64,000 bases of DNA from Formivibrio citricus (lineage in GTDB: Bacteria > Pseudomonadota > Gammaproteobacteria > Burkholderiales > Chitinibacteraceae), in contig NZ_FOVE01000004.1 in assembly GCF_900115065.1 (NCBI RefSeq), positions 124,001 through 188,000 on the forward strand, in the 5' to 3' direction. The translations under genes and the position numbers were made by a program. Within the stretch, counting starts at the first letter, position 1. Each line of letters starts with the position of its first letter. Shown piece after piece: positions 26,757 to 36,236 of the stretch. The notes under the pieces are model-generated. The model had not been told where the DNA came from and searched no databases. It was given only the letters and a program-made list of their open reading frames with translations.

Positions 26757-27884
26757 ATGAAAACGCAAAAAATTCTTCTACCGATGGTTTGTTGCCTGCC
26801 TTTCCTCGGCAGTTGCTCGATGCTGCAAACCGCCAGCAACAAGCTGTGGGGGAGCAATCCGGTTTACAGCGTCAACAAAACCACCGAAACGCCCGACTCC
26901 CTGTACCAACAAGGGCGCTACTACCAGGGACAACAGCGCTACGAACAAGCCGCAGTGGCATACCGCAAGGCCCTGAGTACAGATCCCGGTTTTGTCGAGG
27001 CACGCAATGGGCTTGGCGTCATCCTGGCCTTGCAGGGCCGCCTTGACGAGGCCGTCAAGGAATTCCAGACTGCCATCAAGCTCGCGCCCGCTGCCGCGCA
27101 TATCCACAACAACCTGGGGCATACGCTCTATCTGCAAGGCAATTACGCCGCCGCCGTCACGGCACTGGAGCAAGCCTTGGTTCTTGCGCCGGACAATCGG
27201 GGTACGTTGAGCAATCTCAACCTGGCCTATGCCAAAACCGGCAACCCCGGCTATACCCCGCCCGCCAACGTCTCCGGCACGAATCTCCAGGTAGAGGGCT
27301 CACCATCGCAGGCTGTAGCCACAACGCAAGATCCGCCACCACCGCAAACGCAGACCGGTAGAGATAATGCTCCGCAGCTCATACCAATAGAGTCCCGAGG
27401 ACAGCTGGAAGCAGTTCAACTTGCACCAAACATCTACGAAATACGGGAACGTGCACCTTTGCCGCAAACATCCAAAGTGCAAATCGATGCGCCAACCAGG
27501 AAAACAGCAGCAACGGCCACTCCCGCTCAATTGCGCCTGGAAATTTCCAACGGAAACGGCGTAAACGGATTTGCCAAAAAAGTCAGCACTTATCTTGGCA
27601 AGCAGGGTTATCCAACCTCACGGCTGACCAACCAGAAACCGTTCCAGGTGGAAGTAACCCAGATCCAGTACCGCCCCGGTTTCCGGGATGAGGCGCAGCG
27701 TCTCAAATCCAGCTTGCCGGGAAATATGGAACTGGTTCAAAGCGACAAGCTTCGTCAGAACATTCAGGCGCGATTGCTGCTGGGCAAGGATGTCGCTGCC
27801 AATGTCGCGCAATTTGAATCCCGTCCTGCGGTTCACGTTGCGAAGAATGACCCGTCCCCCAAAGGGGGCGCCTCCGAGAAGTAG
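26757..27884 (+). CDS. tadD: TadD-like TPR lipoprotein with C-terminal LytR_C domain
   Basis: A 375-residue predicted lipoprotein with signal peptide and lipobox LGSC (cysteine about residue 19). Residues about 50-165 contain three TPR-like repeats (DSLYQQGRYYQGQQRYEQAA, GVILALQGRLDEAVKEFQTA, GHTLYLQGNYAAAVTALEQA). A Pro/Gln-rich linker leads to a C-terminal LytR_C-type domain (LRLEISNGNGVNGFAKKVST onward, about 260-350). TadD proteins normally carry only TPRs; the LytR_C extension is discussed as a finding. The start at 26757 has a CAGGAG ribosome site. Confidence 0.87.
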   Translation: MKTQKILLPMVCCLPFLGSCSMLQTASNKLWGSNPVYSVNKTTETPDSLYQQGRYYQGQQRYEQAAVAYRKALSTDPGFVEARNGLGVILALQGRLDEAVKEFQTAIKLAPAAAHIHNNLGHTLYLQGNYAAAVTALEQALVLAPDNRGTLSNLNLAYAKTGNPGYTPPANVSGTNLQVEGSPSQAVATTQDPPPPQTQTGRDNAPQLIPIESRGQLEAVQLAPNIYEIRERAPLPQTSKVQIDAPTRKTAATATPAQLRLEISNGNGVNGFAKKVSTYLGKQGYPTSRLTNQKPFQVEVTQIQYRPGFRDEAQRLKSSLPGNMELVQSDKLRQNIQARLLLGKDVAANVAQFESRPAVHVAKNDPSPKGGASEK

Positions 27885-27979
27885 ATTTTCATCAACGGTT
27901 GGCCTGCAACCAGCCTGGATGATGTTCAGCAGTAGCAGTACAAGCGCATGGCAACCACAATGGAAAGGAGTAGTACATC

Positions 27980-28222
27980 ATGTCCGAAGAAAAACACATC
28001 ATCGAACCTCAACGGCTGGGCATCTGGGTCGCAGCAGCTTTTATTCTGGCGCTACTGGCACTGGTTTTGTCCCTGATCAACTTGAAGCGTACCGGCGAAG
28101 GATTGCTGATCTCCCAAACAGAAATTCTTTTGTTAAACAATAAAATAGAAGCGCTACAAAAGAATGCCGCAATGCCTGCTGCACCAGCGATGCAAGAAAA
28201 AGCCGCTAAACCGCAAAACTGA
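27980..28222 (+). CDS. Small single-span membrane protein at the end of the Tad locus
   Basis: An 80-residue protein with one hydrophobic helix (residues about 14-34), then a polar, possibly coiled-coil segment (ISQTEILLLNNKIEALQKNA) and an Ala/Lys/Pro-rich tail. No family recognised. An AAGGAG ribosome site precedes the ATG, and the gene follows the TadD-like gene in the same direction after 95 bases. It might be an accessory Tad component; this is inferred from position only. Confidence 0.65.
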   Translation: MSEEKHIIEPQRLGIWVAAAFILALLALVLSLINLKRTGEGLLISQTEILLLNNKIEALQKNAAMPAAPAMQEKAAKPQN

Positions 28223-28241
28223 AAACCATTCCATTCAGCCC

Positions 28242-28283
28242 CCTCACCGGCAATGATCCAAGAATTCCCGGTGAGGAGGTTTG
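28242..28283 (+). terminator. Probable terminator of the Tad locus
   Basis: A nine-base perfect stem (28242-28250 with 28268-28276) is followed by only a short T run, so termination strength is uncertain. It separates the Tad locus from the tRNA-Val promoter. Confidence 0.45.
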
Positions 28284-28303
28284 AGCGCGCGTAGCGTTTG
28301 TGC

Positions 28304-28332
28304 TTGCCAAACAGAGAGGTGTTCAGTAGAAT
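28304..28332 (+). promoter_or_regulatory. Promoter of tRNA-Val (and probably of the thrS leader)
   Basis: TTGCCA (28304-28309), a 17-base spacer and TAGAAT (28327-28332) match the sigma-70 consensus well. The predicted start near 28339 is about eight bases before the tRNA. I see no other good promoter before thrS. Confidence 0.7.
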
Positions 28333-28346
28333 GCCGTTCTCTCGTT

Positions 28347-28423
28347 AGGCACGTAGCTCAGCTGGTTAGAGCACCACCTTGACATGGTGGGGGTCGTTGG
28401 TTCGAGTCCAATCGTGCCTACCA
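28347..28423 (+). tRNA. tRNA-Val (GAC anticodon)
   Basis: A 77-base cloverleaf with encoded CCA. The acceptor arms (28347-28353 and 28413-28419) pair perfectly, the anticodon stem CCACC/GGTGG encloses loop TTGACAT giving anticodon GAC, and the T arm has TTCGAGT. It is followed after only 23 bases by the start codon of a Thr-rich leader peptide, with no terminator between, so tRNA and thrS leader are probably one transcript. Confidence 0.97.
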
Positions 28424-28446
28424 ACGAATACAAAGGAATCAAGCCC

Positions 28447-28488
28447 ATGTTCCGAACTCGCACCACTACCGAGACCACTATCCGGTAG
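28447..28488 (+). CDS. Threonine-rich leader peptide of thrS
   Basis: A 13-codon ORF, ATG at 28447 and TAG at 28486-28488, translating to MFRTRTTTETTIR: six of 13 residues are threonine (positions 4, 6, 7, 8, 10, 11). An AAAGGAA ribosome site lies about nine bases upstream. It lies directly before an intrinsic terminator and thrS, exactly as leader peptides of amino-acid attenuators do. Its job would be to sense charged tRNA-Thr by ribosome stalling, not to make a functional peptide. Too short for ordinary gene finders. Confidence 0.78.
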   Translation: MFRTRTTTETTIR

Positions 28489-28517
28489 CCGTGCATTGGG
28501 CTTGATTCAGACAGAAG

Positions 28518-28544
28518 GTGCGGCGCAAGCCGCACTTTTTTTTT
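28518..28544 (+). terminator. Attenuator terminator upstream of thrS
   Basis: A perfect seven-base GC-rich stem (28518-28524 with 28529-28535), a GCAA tetraloop and nine Ts. Only 32 bases separate it from the thrS start, too little for a separate promoter, so thrS transcription must read through it. Confidence 0.88.
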
Positions 28545-28576
28545 GCCGTTTTGAATATTGATTGCAGGTGATGACT

Positions 28577-30481
28577 ATGCCCGTCGTAACGCTTCCCGAT
28601 GGCTCCCAGCGCAGCTTTGATGCCCCCCTGACCGTTGCCCAGGTTGCCGCCAGCATTGGCGCCGGTTTGGCTCGAGCAGCCCTGGCCGGCAAAATCGACG
28701 GCACGCCAGTCGACACCAGCTACCTGATCGACCGTGACGTACAACTTGCCATCATCACCGACCGCGATGCCGAAGGCGTGGACATCATCCGCCACTCGAC
28801 AGCTCACTTGCTGGCCCAAGCCGTCAAAACCCTGCTCCCGGATGCCCAAGTCACCATCGGCCCGGTCGTCGACAACGGCTTCTATTACGATTTCTCCTAC
28901 AAGCGCCCGTTCACGCCGGAAGACCTCGCCGCCATCGAAAAGAAGATGGCCGAGCTTGCCAAGGCAGATACCCCGCTGGAACGCCAGGAAGTCACCCGCG
29001 ACGAAGCCGTGGCCTATTTCAAGTCGATCGGCGAAAAATACAAAGCCGAGATCATCGAATCCATCCCGGCCGACCAGATCCTGTCGCTCTACAAGCAAGG
29101 CGAGTTCACCGATCTTTGCCGCGGCCCGCACGTACCGTCGACCGGCAAGCTGAAAGTATTCAAGCTGATGAAGGTCGCCGGCGCTTACTGGCGCGGCGAC
29201 AGCAAGAACGAGATGCTGCAACGCGTCTACGGCACCGCATGGGCCAAGAAAGAAGATCTCGACCAGTACCTGCACATGCTCGAAGAAGCCGAAAAGCGCG
29301 ACCACCGCAAGATCGGCAAGGCGCTCGACCTCTTCCACATGCAGGACGAAGCGCCCGGCATGATCTTCTGGCACCCGAAGGGCTGGAGCCTGTGGCAGTC
29401 GATCGAGCAATACATGCGCCGCGTACTGACCGCACACGGCTACAACGAGATCCGCACCCCGCTGATGATGGACCGCGTACTGTGGGAAAAATCCGGCCAC
29501 TGGGAAAACTACCACGACCTGATGTTCACCACCGAGTCAGAAAAACGCGATTACGCCGTCAAGCCGATGAACTGCCCGGGCCACATCCAGGTATTCAACA
29601 GCGACCTGCGCTCCTACCGCGACCTGCCGCTGCGCTACGCCGAATTCGGCTCCTGCCACCGCAACGAACCGACCGGCAGCCTGCACGGTATGATGCGCGT
29701 ACGCGGCTTCACGCAAGACGACGCCCACATTTTCTGCACCCCGGAGCAAGTACAGGACGAATCCGCTGCCTTCATCGAGTTGTTGCAGAAGGTCTACAAG
29801 GCTTTCGGCTTTGAAGACATCATCGTCAAGCTCTCTACCCGCCCGGAAAAGCGTGTCGGCACCGAAGAACAATGGGACCGCGCCGAAGCCGCGCTCGCCT
29901 CCGCCCTGGACGCCAAGAACCTGGCCTACGAACTGCAACCGGGCGAAGGCGCCTTCTACGGACCGAAGATCGAATTCTCGCTCAAGGATTGCCTTGGCCG
30001 GGTTTGGCAATGCGGCACCCTGCAGCTCGACTTCAACCTGCCTGTGCGTCTGGGCGCGGAATATGTGGACGAGCACAGCACCCGCGTGCACCCGGTCATG
30101 CTGCACCGTGCGGTTCTTGGATCAATGGAACGCTTCATCGGCATCCTGATCGAACACTTCGCCGGAGCCTTCCCGTTGTGGCTTGCTCCGACCCAGATGG
30201 TGGTCATGAATATTTCCGAGCACCAGGCCGATTACGCACAGGAAGTCGTGGCACAATTGAAGATTGCCGGCCTGCGCGCAGAAGCCGACTTGAGAAACGA
30301 GAAAATAACCCGTAAAATCCGCGACAACAGTCTGCTGCGCCTTCCCTATCAATTAATTGTGGGGGACAAGGAAAAAGAAGCAGGCTTGGTGGCCGTGCGT
30401 AGCCGCACCGGTGAAGACCTGGGTCAAATGACGGTCGCAGCGCTGATTGAGCGCCTGCAAACCGAGCTGAATCCAGCCTGA
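28577..30481 (+). CDS. thrS: Threonine--tRNA ligase
   Basis: ThrRS charges tRNA-Thr. The 634-residue protein has the full bacterial plan: TGS domain ([12 protein letters not shown] start), editing domain with the [11 protein letters not shown] zinc-site region, class II motifs including [13 protein letters not shown] and [10 protein letters not shown], then [20 protein letters not shown], and a C-terminal anticodon-binding domain ending near [10 protein letters not shown]. The ATG at 28577 matches the family N-terminus; a TTG 15 bases upstream and an ATG six bases upstream are alternatives. Expression is probably controlled by the upstream Thr-rich attenuator. Confidence 0.98.
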   Translation: MPVVTLPDGSQRSFDAPLTVAQVAASIGAGLARAALAGKIDGTPVDTSYLIDRDVQLAIITDRDAEGVDIIRHSTAHLLAQAVKTLLPDAQVTIGPVVDNGFYYDFSYKRPFTPEDLAAIEKKMAELAKADTPLERQEVTRDEAVAYFKSIGEKYKAEIIESIPADQILSLYKQGEFTDLCRGPHVPSTGKLKVFKLMKVAGAYWRGDSKNEMLQRVYGTAWAKKEDLDQYLHMLEEAEKRDHRKIGKALDLFHMQDEAPGMIFWHPKGWSLWQSIEQYMRRVLTAHGYNEIRTPLMMDRVLWEKSGHWENYHDLMFTTESEKRDYAVKPMNCPGHIQVFNSDLRSYRDLPLRYAEFGSCHRNEPTGSLHGMMRVRGFTQDDAHIFCTPEQVQDESAAFIELLQKVYKAFGFEDIIVKLSTRPEKRVGTEEQWDRAEAALASALDAKNLAYELQPGEGAFYGPKIEFSLKDCLGRVWQCGTLQLDFNLPVRLGAEYVDEHSTRVHPVMLHRAVLGSMERFIGILIEHFAGAFPLWLAPTQMVVMNISEHQADYAQEVVAQLKIAGLRAEADLRNEKITRKIRDNSLLRLPYQLIVGDKEKEAGLVAVRSRTGEDLGQMTVAALIERLQTELNPA

Positions 30482-30531
30482 TCCGGCGACATCCGCACGG
30501 TTTTTGTTTTGACTTGATTTGGAGAACTGCG

Positions 30532-31056
30532 ATAGCTGCCCAGGAAAAAGAGCCGCGGATCAATGGTGAGATCACCGCGCGCGAAATTCGTCTGCAAGGC
30601 CCGGAAGGTGAACAACTTGGCATCGTGAGCCTTTACGATGCATTGCGTCAGGCCGAAGAGGCCGAACTGGACCTGGTGGAAATTGCGCCCACCGCGCAAC
30701 CACCTGTTTGCCGCTTGATGGATTACGGCAAATTCAAGTACCAGAACGCCAAGAAGCAACACGCGGCCAAGCTCAAGCAGAAGCAGGTCCAGATCAAGGA
30801 AGTGAAGTTCCGCCCAGGAACGGACGAGAACGACTACCAGATCAAGCTGCGCAACGTCATCCGTTTCCTGGAAGACGGCGACAAAGCCAAGATCACCTTG
30901 CGCTTCCGTGGCCGTGAAATGGCCCACCAGGAAATCGGCATGGCGCAACTCAAGCGCATTGAAGCCGATTTGGGTGAACTGGCCGTTGTAGAGCAGTTCC
31001 CCAAGCTCGAAGGTCGCCAGATGGTCATGATGCTGGCGCCGAAGAAAAAGGTCTGA
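30532..31056 (+). CDS. infC: Translation initiation factor IF-3 (ATA start codon)
   Basis: IF-3 binds the 30S subunit and rejects non-canonical start codons. The 174-residue product has the N-domain ([20 protein letters not shown]), the linker and the C-domain with [20 protein letters not shown] and [19 protein letters not shown]. No ATG, GTG or TTG gives a normal N-terminus with a ribosome site. An ATA codon at 30532 lies seven bases after GGAG (30521-30524) and is the likely start; a TTG at 30514 lacks a ribosome site. A non-standard start is a known self-regulation device of infC (ATT in E. coli). 50 bases after thrS. Confidence 0.95.
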   Translation: MAAQEKEPRINGEITAREIRLQGPEGEQLGIVSLYDALRQAEEAELDLVEIAPTAQPPVCRLMDYGKFKYQNAKKQHAAKLKQKQVQIKEVKFRPGTDENDYQIKLRNVIRFLEDGDKAKITLRFRGREMAHQEIGMAQLKRIEADLGELAVVEQFPKLEGRQMVMMLAPKKKV

Positions 31057-31196
31057 TGATTTAAACCGGACTGGCAGCTACGTCCGGCAAGGCAGTCCAA
31101 CTGCCGGTAGCTGCAAACAAAAGCGTGGTGGCGGGCACCAAAGACTTTCTCCGGAAAGCGCCTGTCGCCGGACTAAACAGTATTAGGAGCATTTCC

Positions 31197-31394
31197 ATGC
31201 CCAAGATGAAAACGAAGAGCGGCGCCAAAAAGCGCTTCATCGTTCAAGGCAGTGGCGGCATCAAGCGCAGCAAAGCGTTCAAGCGCCACATCCTGACCAA
31301 GAAAACCACCAAGAACAAGCGCCAACTGCGCGGCACCCAACAAGTGACCGCCTGTGACATGGGTCACGTACGCGCCATGTTGCCCTACGCATAA
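31197..31394 (+). CDS. rpmI: 50S ribosomal protein L35
   Basis: A 65-residue basic protein starting [14 protein letters not shown] and ending LPYA, a full-length L35. The start at 31197 with TAGGAGC upstream is clear; a longer upstream frame is not used. It lies between infC and rplT as in most bacteria. The 140 bases before it form an untranslated infC-rpmI spacer, in which I saw no clear structure. Confidence 0.97.
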   Translation: MPKMKTKSGAKKRFIVQGSGGIKRSKAFKRHILTKKTTKNKRQLRGTQQVTACDMGHVRAMLPYA

Positions 31395-31410
31395 CTAAAG
31401 GAGAAGACAC

Positions 31411-31767
31411 ATGCCTCGCGTTAAACGTGGTGTAACGGCTCGTGCCCGTCACAAAAAAGTTCTGGCTCTTGCCAAAGGCTATCGCGGCCGCCGTAAAAAC
31501 GTCTACCGCATTGCCAAGCAAGCGGTGATGAAGGCAGGCCAATACGCCTACCGTGATCGTCGTCAGAAAAAGCGCCAATTCCGTCAACTCTGGATCGCCC
31601 GTATCAACGCGGCTGCCCGTGAGTGCGGTCTGGTGTACAGCAAGTTCATGAACGGTCTGAAGAAGGCCGGTATCGAAGTGGACCGCAAGGTTCTGGCCGA
31701 CCTGGCCGTGTTTGACAAGCCGGCATTTGCCAAGTTTGTCGAGCAAGCCAAGGCCAGCCTCGCCTGA
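31411..31767 (+). CDS. rplT: 50S ribosomal protein L20
   Basis: A 118-residue basic protein with the L20 core: [35 protein letters not shown] and [18 protein letters not shown]20 binds 23S rRNA early in 50S assembly and in many bacteria represses the infC-rpmI-rplT mRNA. It is 16 bases after rpmI with an AAAGGAGA ribosome site and is followed by an intrinsic terminator. Confidence 0.98.
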   Translation: MPRVKRGVTARARHKKVLALAKGYRGRRKNVYRIAKQAVMKAGQYAYRDRRQKKRQFRQLWIARINAAARECGLVYSKFMNGLKKAGIEVDRKVLADLAVFDKPAFAKFVEQAKASLA

Positions 31768-31782
31768 TCCAGCGCTGTACTG

Positions 31783-31810
31783 AAAGGGAGGCTTGCTGCC
31801 TCCCTTTTTT
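31783..31810 (+). terminator. Intrinsic terminator between rplT and pheS
   Basis: A seven-base perfect stem (31786-31792 with 31798-31804), extended by A-T pairs, with a five-base loop and six Ts. It could be partial and act on pheST expression; no Phe-rich leader peptide is present. Confidence 0.82.
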
Positions 31811-31831
31811 ATTACCCTCCTTTTTAGATAA

Positions 31832-32851
<1,020 letters not shown>

Positions 32852-32866
32852 GCGGAGGAGAACAAC

Positions 32867-35221
32867 ATGCAATTCTCTGAACAATGGCTGCGCACGTGGG
32901 TCAACCCGGCGCTGGATTCCGAAGCCCTGGCCCATCTTTTGACCATGGCCGGGCTGGAAGTCGAAGAAAACGACCCGGCTGCACCCGCTTTCACACAGGT
33001 GATCGTCGCCGAAGTGCTGACCGTGCAGAAACACCCGGATGCCGACCGCCTCAACGTCTGCACCGTCAACGTCGGCGAAGCCGCACCGCTGCAGATCGTC
33101 TGCGGCGCGCCCAACGTGGTCGCCGGCGCCAAAGTGCCGTGCGCGCGCGTCGGCGCCCTGCTGCCCGGCGACTTCGCCATCAAGCAAGCCAAGGTGCGCG
33201 GCATTGAATCCGCGGGCATGCTCTGCTCGGCCAAGGAACTCGGCATCAGCGACGAAGCCAGCGGCCTGCTGATCCTGCCGGCCGATGCACCGGTCGGCCA
33301 GTCGATCCGCGACTACCTCAAGCTCGACGACCGCCTGTTCACGCTCAAACTCACGCCCAACCGCGCCGACTGCCTGTCGATCCGCGGCATCGCCCGCGAA
33401 GTGGCCGCACTGACCGGCGCAGAGCTGAAGCCGGTTGAAATCAAGACCGTACCGGCCACGCACGGCGATACGCGCGCGGTGACGTTGGCCGCCAGCGACG
33501 CCTGCCCGCGCTATGCCGGCCGCATTGTGCGCAACGTCAACCAAGCCGTGGCAACGCCGGACTGGATGAAGCAGCGCCTGGAGCGCTCCGGTGTGCGCGC
33601 GATTTCCGCGATCGTCGACATCACCAATTACGTGCTGCTCGAACTCGGCCAGCCGATGCACGCCTTCGATCTGGCCAAGCTCAATGGCGGCATCAGCGCC
33701 CGCTTCGCCAAGACCGGCGAGACCATCAAGCTCCTGAACGACAAGGAATTGGCCCTCGAAGCCGACATGCTCGTCATCGCCGACGAAGCCGGCCCGGTCG
33801 CGCTCGCCGGCATCATGGGCGGCGCGGAATCCGCCGTCGAAGCCGGTTGCAAGGACATCTTCCTGGAATCCGCCTTCTTCGCCCCGGCAGTCATCGCCGG
33901 CAAGGCGCGCCGCATCGGTTTCGGCTCCGACAGCTCGCACCGCTTCGAACGCGGCGTGGATTTTGCCAACTGCGTCGCCGCGCTGGAACGCGCCACGCAA
34001 CTGGTGCTCGATATCTGCGGCGGCGAAGCCGGCCCGATCAATGAAGCCAGCGCGAAACTGCCGGCCCGCAAGCCGGTTGCCCTGCGTGTCAGCCGTGTCG
34101 CCAAGGTGCTCGGCGTACAGCTTTCCGCCGACGAGATTCTCGACCTGCTGCGCGGTCTGGGCCTGCCGTGCGAGATCGCCGGCGATGTCATCACCGTCAC
34201 CCCACCCTCGTTCCGTTTCGACCTCGAAATCGAAGAAGACCTAATCGAGGAAGTGGCCCGCCTGTTCGGCTACGACAACGTGCCGGTACAGCCGTCAGAA
34301 ACCCGTCTCTTCATGCTGCCACAACCCGGACACCGCCGTGGCAAGGCCGTGCTGCGCGATTTGATGGTCAGCCGCGACTATCAGGAAGCCGTCACCTACG
34401 CCTTCGTCGAAGAGCAGTGGGAAGCCGATTACGCCGGCAACAGCACGCCGGTGCGCCTGATCAACCCGATCGCCTCGCAGATGAGCGTGATGCGTTCCAC
34501 CCTGTTCGGAGGCTTGCTCAACGCCCTGCAGCACAACATCAACCGCAAGCACGAGCGTGTGCGCCTGTTCGAGATCGGCCGCATCTTCAACAGCACCGCA
34601 GCCGACCAGCAACCGGAAAAGATCGCCGGCCTCGCCTGGGGCAGCCGCTTTGAAGAACAATGGGGTGCCAGCAAGGACAAGATCGACTTCTTCGACATCA
34701 AGGGCGATGTCGAAGCCCTGCTCGCTCCGCGCGTCGCCGAATACCGCCGCGCCAGCCACCCGGCCCTGCACCCGGGCCGCAGTGCCGAAGTCGTCCTCGA
34801 CGGTAAGGTGATCGGTGTCGTGGGTGAATTGCACCCGCGCTGGGTACAGGCCAACGACCTCGGCAGCGCCCCGGTGCTGTTCGAACTGGAACTGGCAGCC
34901 CTGACCACCATCGCCACGATCAGCGCCCAGCCGGTATCGAAATTCCAGCCGGTACGCCGCGACCTGGCGCTGGTTGCCGACGAAACGCTCCCGGCCGAAA
35001 CCCTCCTCAGGGCGCTTTCCAGCCTCAACCACCCGCTCGTGACCGGCATCAAGCTCTTCGATGTCTATCGCGGCAAAGGCGTGGCGGAAGGAAGAAAAAG
35101 CCTTGCATTCAAGGTGTTGTTGCAAGATACTCAGAAAACCCTCACAGAAGAGGACGTTGACGCTGCCATTGCGGGCCTGATCCGCAAAGCGGAGGAATGC
35201 GGCGCAACACTGAGAGTCTGA
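32867..35221 (+). CDS. pheT: Phenylalanine--tRNA ligase beta subunit
   Basis: The 784-residue beta subunit has the expected domain string: [20 protein letters not shown] at the N-terminus, an EMAP/tRNA-binding-like domain (residues about 40-150), B3/B4 editing domains with [21 protein letters not shown]5 and a C-terminal ferredoxin-fold anticodon-binding domain ([20 protein letters not shown] onward). It corrects Tyr mischarging and binds tRNA-Phe. A GGAGGAG ribosome site precedes the ATG. ihfA follows after 23 bases, a widely conserved order. Confidence 0.98.
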   Translation: MQFSEQWLRTWVNPALDSEALAHLLTMAGLEVEENDPAAPAFTQVIVAEVLTVQKHPDADRLNVCTVNVGEAAPLQIVCGAPNVVAGAKVPCARVGALLPGDFAIKQAKVRGIESAGMLCSAKELGISDEASGLLILPADAPVGQSIRDYLKLDDRLFTLKLTPNRADCLSIRGIAREVAALTGAELKPVEIKTVPATHGDTRAVTLAASDACPRYAGRIVRNVNQAVATPDWMKQRLERSGVRAISAIVDITNYVLLELGQPMHAFDLAKLNGGISARFAKTGETIKLLNDKELALEADMLVIADEAGPVALAGIMGGAESAVEAGCKDIFLESAFFAPAVIAGKARRIGFGSDSSHRFERGVDFANCVAALERATQLVLDICGGEAGPINEASAKLPARKPVALRVSRVAKVLGVQLSADEILDLLRGLGLPCEIAGDVITVTPPSFRFDLEIEEDLIEEVARLFGYDNVPVQPSETRLFMLPQPGHRRGKAVLRDLMVSRDYQEAVTYAFVEEQWEADYAGNSTPVRLINPIASQMSVMRSTLFGGLLNALQHNINRKHERVRLFEIGRIFNSTAADQQPEKIAGLAWGSRFEEQWGASKDKIDFFDIKGDVEALLAPRVAEYRRASHPALHPGRSAEVVLDGKVIGVVGELHPRWVQANDLGSAPVLFELELAALTTIATISAQPVSKFQPVRRDLALVADETLPAETLLRALSSLNHPLVTGIKLFDVYRGKGVAEGRKSLAFKVLLQDTQKTLTEEDVDAAIAGLIRKAEECGATLRV

Positions 35222-35244
35222 AAAAGAAGTTTGAGAAAAGAAAC

Positions 35245-35562
35245 ATGACACTGACCAAAGCAGACCTCGCAGACATGCTGTTTGACAAGGTGGGCCTCAA
35301 CAAGCGCGAAGCCAAGGATATGGTTGAGGCCTTTTTTGATGAAATCCGCGCCTCGCTCGCCGAGGGCGATACCGTCAAGCTTTCCGGATTTGGCAATTTC
35401 CAGTTGCGCGACAAGCCGCAACGTCCGGGCCGCAACCCCAAGACAGGCGAAGAAATCCCCATTTCCGCCCGCCGGGTCGTGACTTTCCACGCCAGCCAGA
35501 AGCTGAAGGGCATGGTCGAGCTTCACTATGCAAAGCAGCAGCAACGTAGTTCCAACCACTGA
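35245..35562 (+). CDS. ihfA: Integration host factor alpha subunit
   Basis: A 105-residue HU/IHF-family DNA-bending protein: [20 protein letters not shown] at the N-terminus, [20 protein letters not shown] in the DNA-binding arm, and [19 protein letters not shown] is a heterodimer with IHF-beta, encoded elsewhere. The start at 35245 gives the normal N-terminus. The 3' end overlaps the MerR-type gene by 35 bases. Confidence 0.96.
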   Translation: MTLTKADLADMLFDKVGLNKREAKDMVEAFFDEIRASLAEGDTVKLSGFGNFQLRDKPQRPGRNPKTGEEIPISARRVVTFHASQKLKGMVELHYAKQQQRSSNH

Positions 35563-35899
35563 GCTCCCGCCGATCCCGGCCAAGCGCTACTTCACCATCG
35601 GCGAAGTCAGCGACCTCTGCGGCGTCAAGCCGCATGTCCTGCGCTACTGGGAACAGGAGTTCACGCAGCTCAAGCCCGTCAAGCGACGCGGCAACCGGCG
35701 CTACTACCAGCACCACGAGGTGCTGCTGGTTCGCCGCATCCGCTCGCTGCTGTACGAACAGGGCTTCACCATCAGCGGCGCCCGCAACCAGCTCGCCAGC
35801 ATCTCCGGCGACCCGGTCGTAGTGGAATATCTGGAAAGCACGGATACCAGCGAAGTCCGCCATGAACTGGAAGAATTGCTGGTTTGGCTTAAAAGCTAG
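35528..35899 (+). CDS. MerR-family transcriptional regulator
   Basis: A 123-residue regulator with a MerR-type winged HTH ([20 protein letters not shown], then [20 protein letters not shown]) and a short C-terminal helix. No cysteine metal site is evident. A MerR-like gene overlapping or following ihfA is common in beta- and gammaproteobacteria; its target is unknown to me. The C-terminus overlaps the tRNA-Pro promoter -35 region. An ATG at 35528 inside ihfA is used; no later start keeps the N-terminus. Confidence 0.88.
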   Translation: MQSSSNVVPTTELPPIPAKRYFTIGEVSDLCGVKPHVLRYWEQEFTQLKPVKRRGNRRYYQHHEVLLVRRIRSLLYEQGFTISGARNQLASISGDPVVVEYLESTDTSEVRHELEELLVWLKS

Positions 35900-35925
35900 C
35901 CAGACCAAGCGGTAGTGGGTATAAT
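35897..35925 (+). promoter_or_regulatory. tRNA-Pro promoter
   Basis: TAGCCA (35897-35902), 17-base spacer, perfect TATAAT (35920-35925), about 13 bases before the tRNA. The -35 lies over the MerR stop codon. Confidence 0.7.
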
Positions 35926-35937
35926 CCGCCTCTCTTT

Positions 35938-36014
35938 CGGAGTGTAGCGCAGCCTGGTAGCGCACTTGCATGGGGTGCAAGGGGTCGCGAGTTCGAATCC
36001 CGCCACTCCGACCA
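35938..36014 (+). tRNA. tRNA-Pro (GGG anticodon)
   Basis: A 77-base cloverleaf with encoded CCA; acceptor arms CGGAGTG/CACTCCG pair perfectly and the loop ATGGGGT gives anticodon GGG. The T stem has one A-C mismatch (GCGAG against CCCGC), noted under findings. Confidence 0.97.
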
Positions 36015-36021
36015 ATAAAAT

Positions 36022-36064
36022 CAAGGGCCTGTTGATCAATGATCTTCAGGCCCTTGGTCTTTTC
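36022..36064 (+). terminator. Intrinsic terminator after tRNA-Pro
   Basis: A ten-base perfect stem (36022-36031 with 36047-36056) followed by a T-rich tail. The remaining bases to 36236 show nothing recognisable. Confidence 0.8.
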
Positions 36065-36236
36065 TGGCCTTTTATATATTCACCTGCACTTTGGCTTCCG
36101 CCATCTCTTTTGTCCGCACCCTTGCAGCTTGCCGTATTGAACTACCAAATCCCCCTCAATGGCTGGCACACCCCATTCGCCCCGATGAAACACATCCAAG
36201 TGTCGATGCAATCAAATGGTTGCTCAGCCATTTAAC

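Larger units (their letters stand above)
28437..28544 (+). promoter_or_regulatory. thrS transcription attenuator (leader RNA)
   Basis: Four elements in classical order. A hairpin is built on the Thr codons (28460-28471 with 28483-28494, ten pairs around a two-base internal loop), enclosed by a ten-base perfect stem (28437-28446 with 28498-28507). An antiterminator is possible: 28488-28494 can pair with 28518-28524 (seven pairs, two G-U). Finally there is an intrinsic terminator. Ribosome stalling at Thr codons would free 28488-28494 to capture the 5' arm of the terminator and let thrS be transcribed. Confidence 0.75.

Noticed and set aside
28323-28535. 70-codon minus-strand ORF over tRNA-Val and the thrS leader
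   Set aside because: It is antisense to a tRNA and a structured leader; the sequence is explained by those RNAs.
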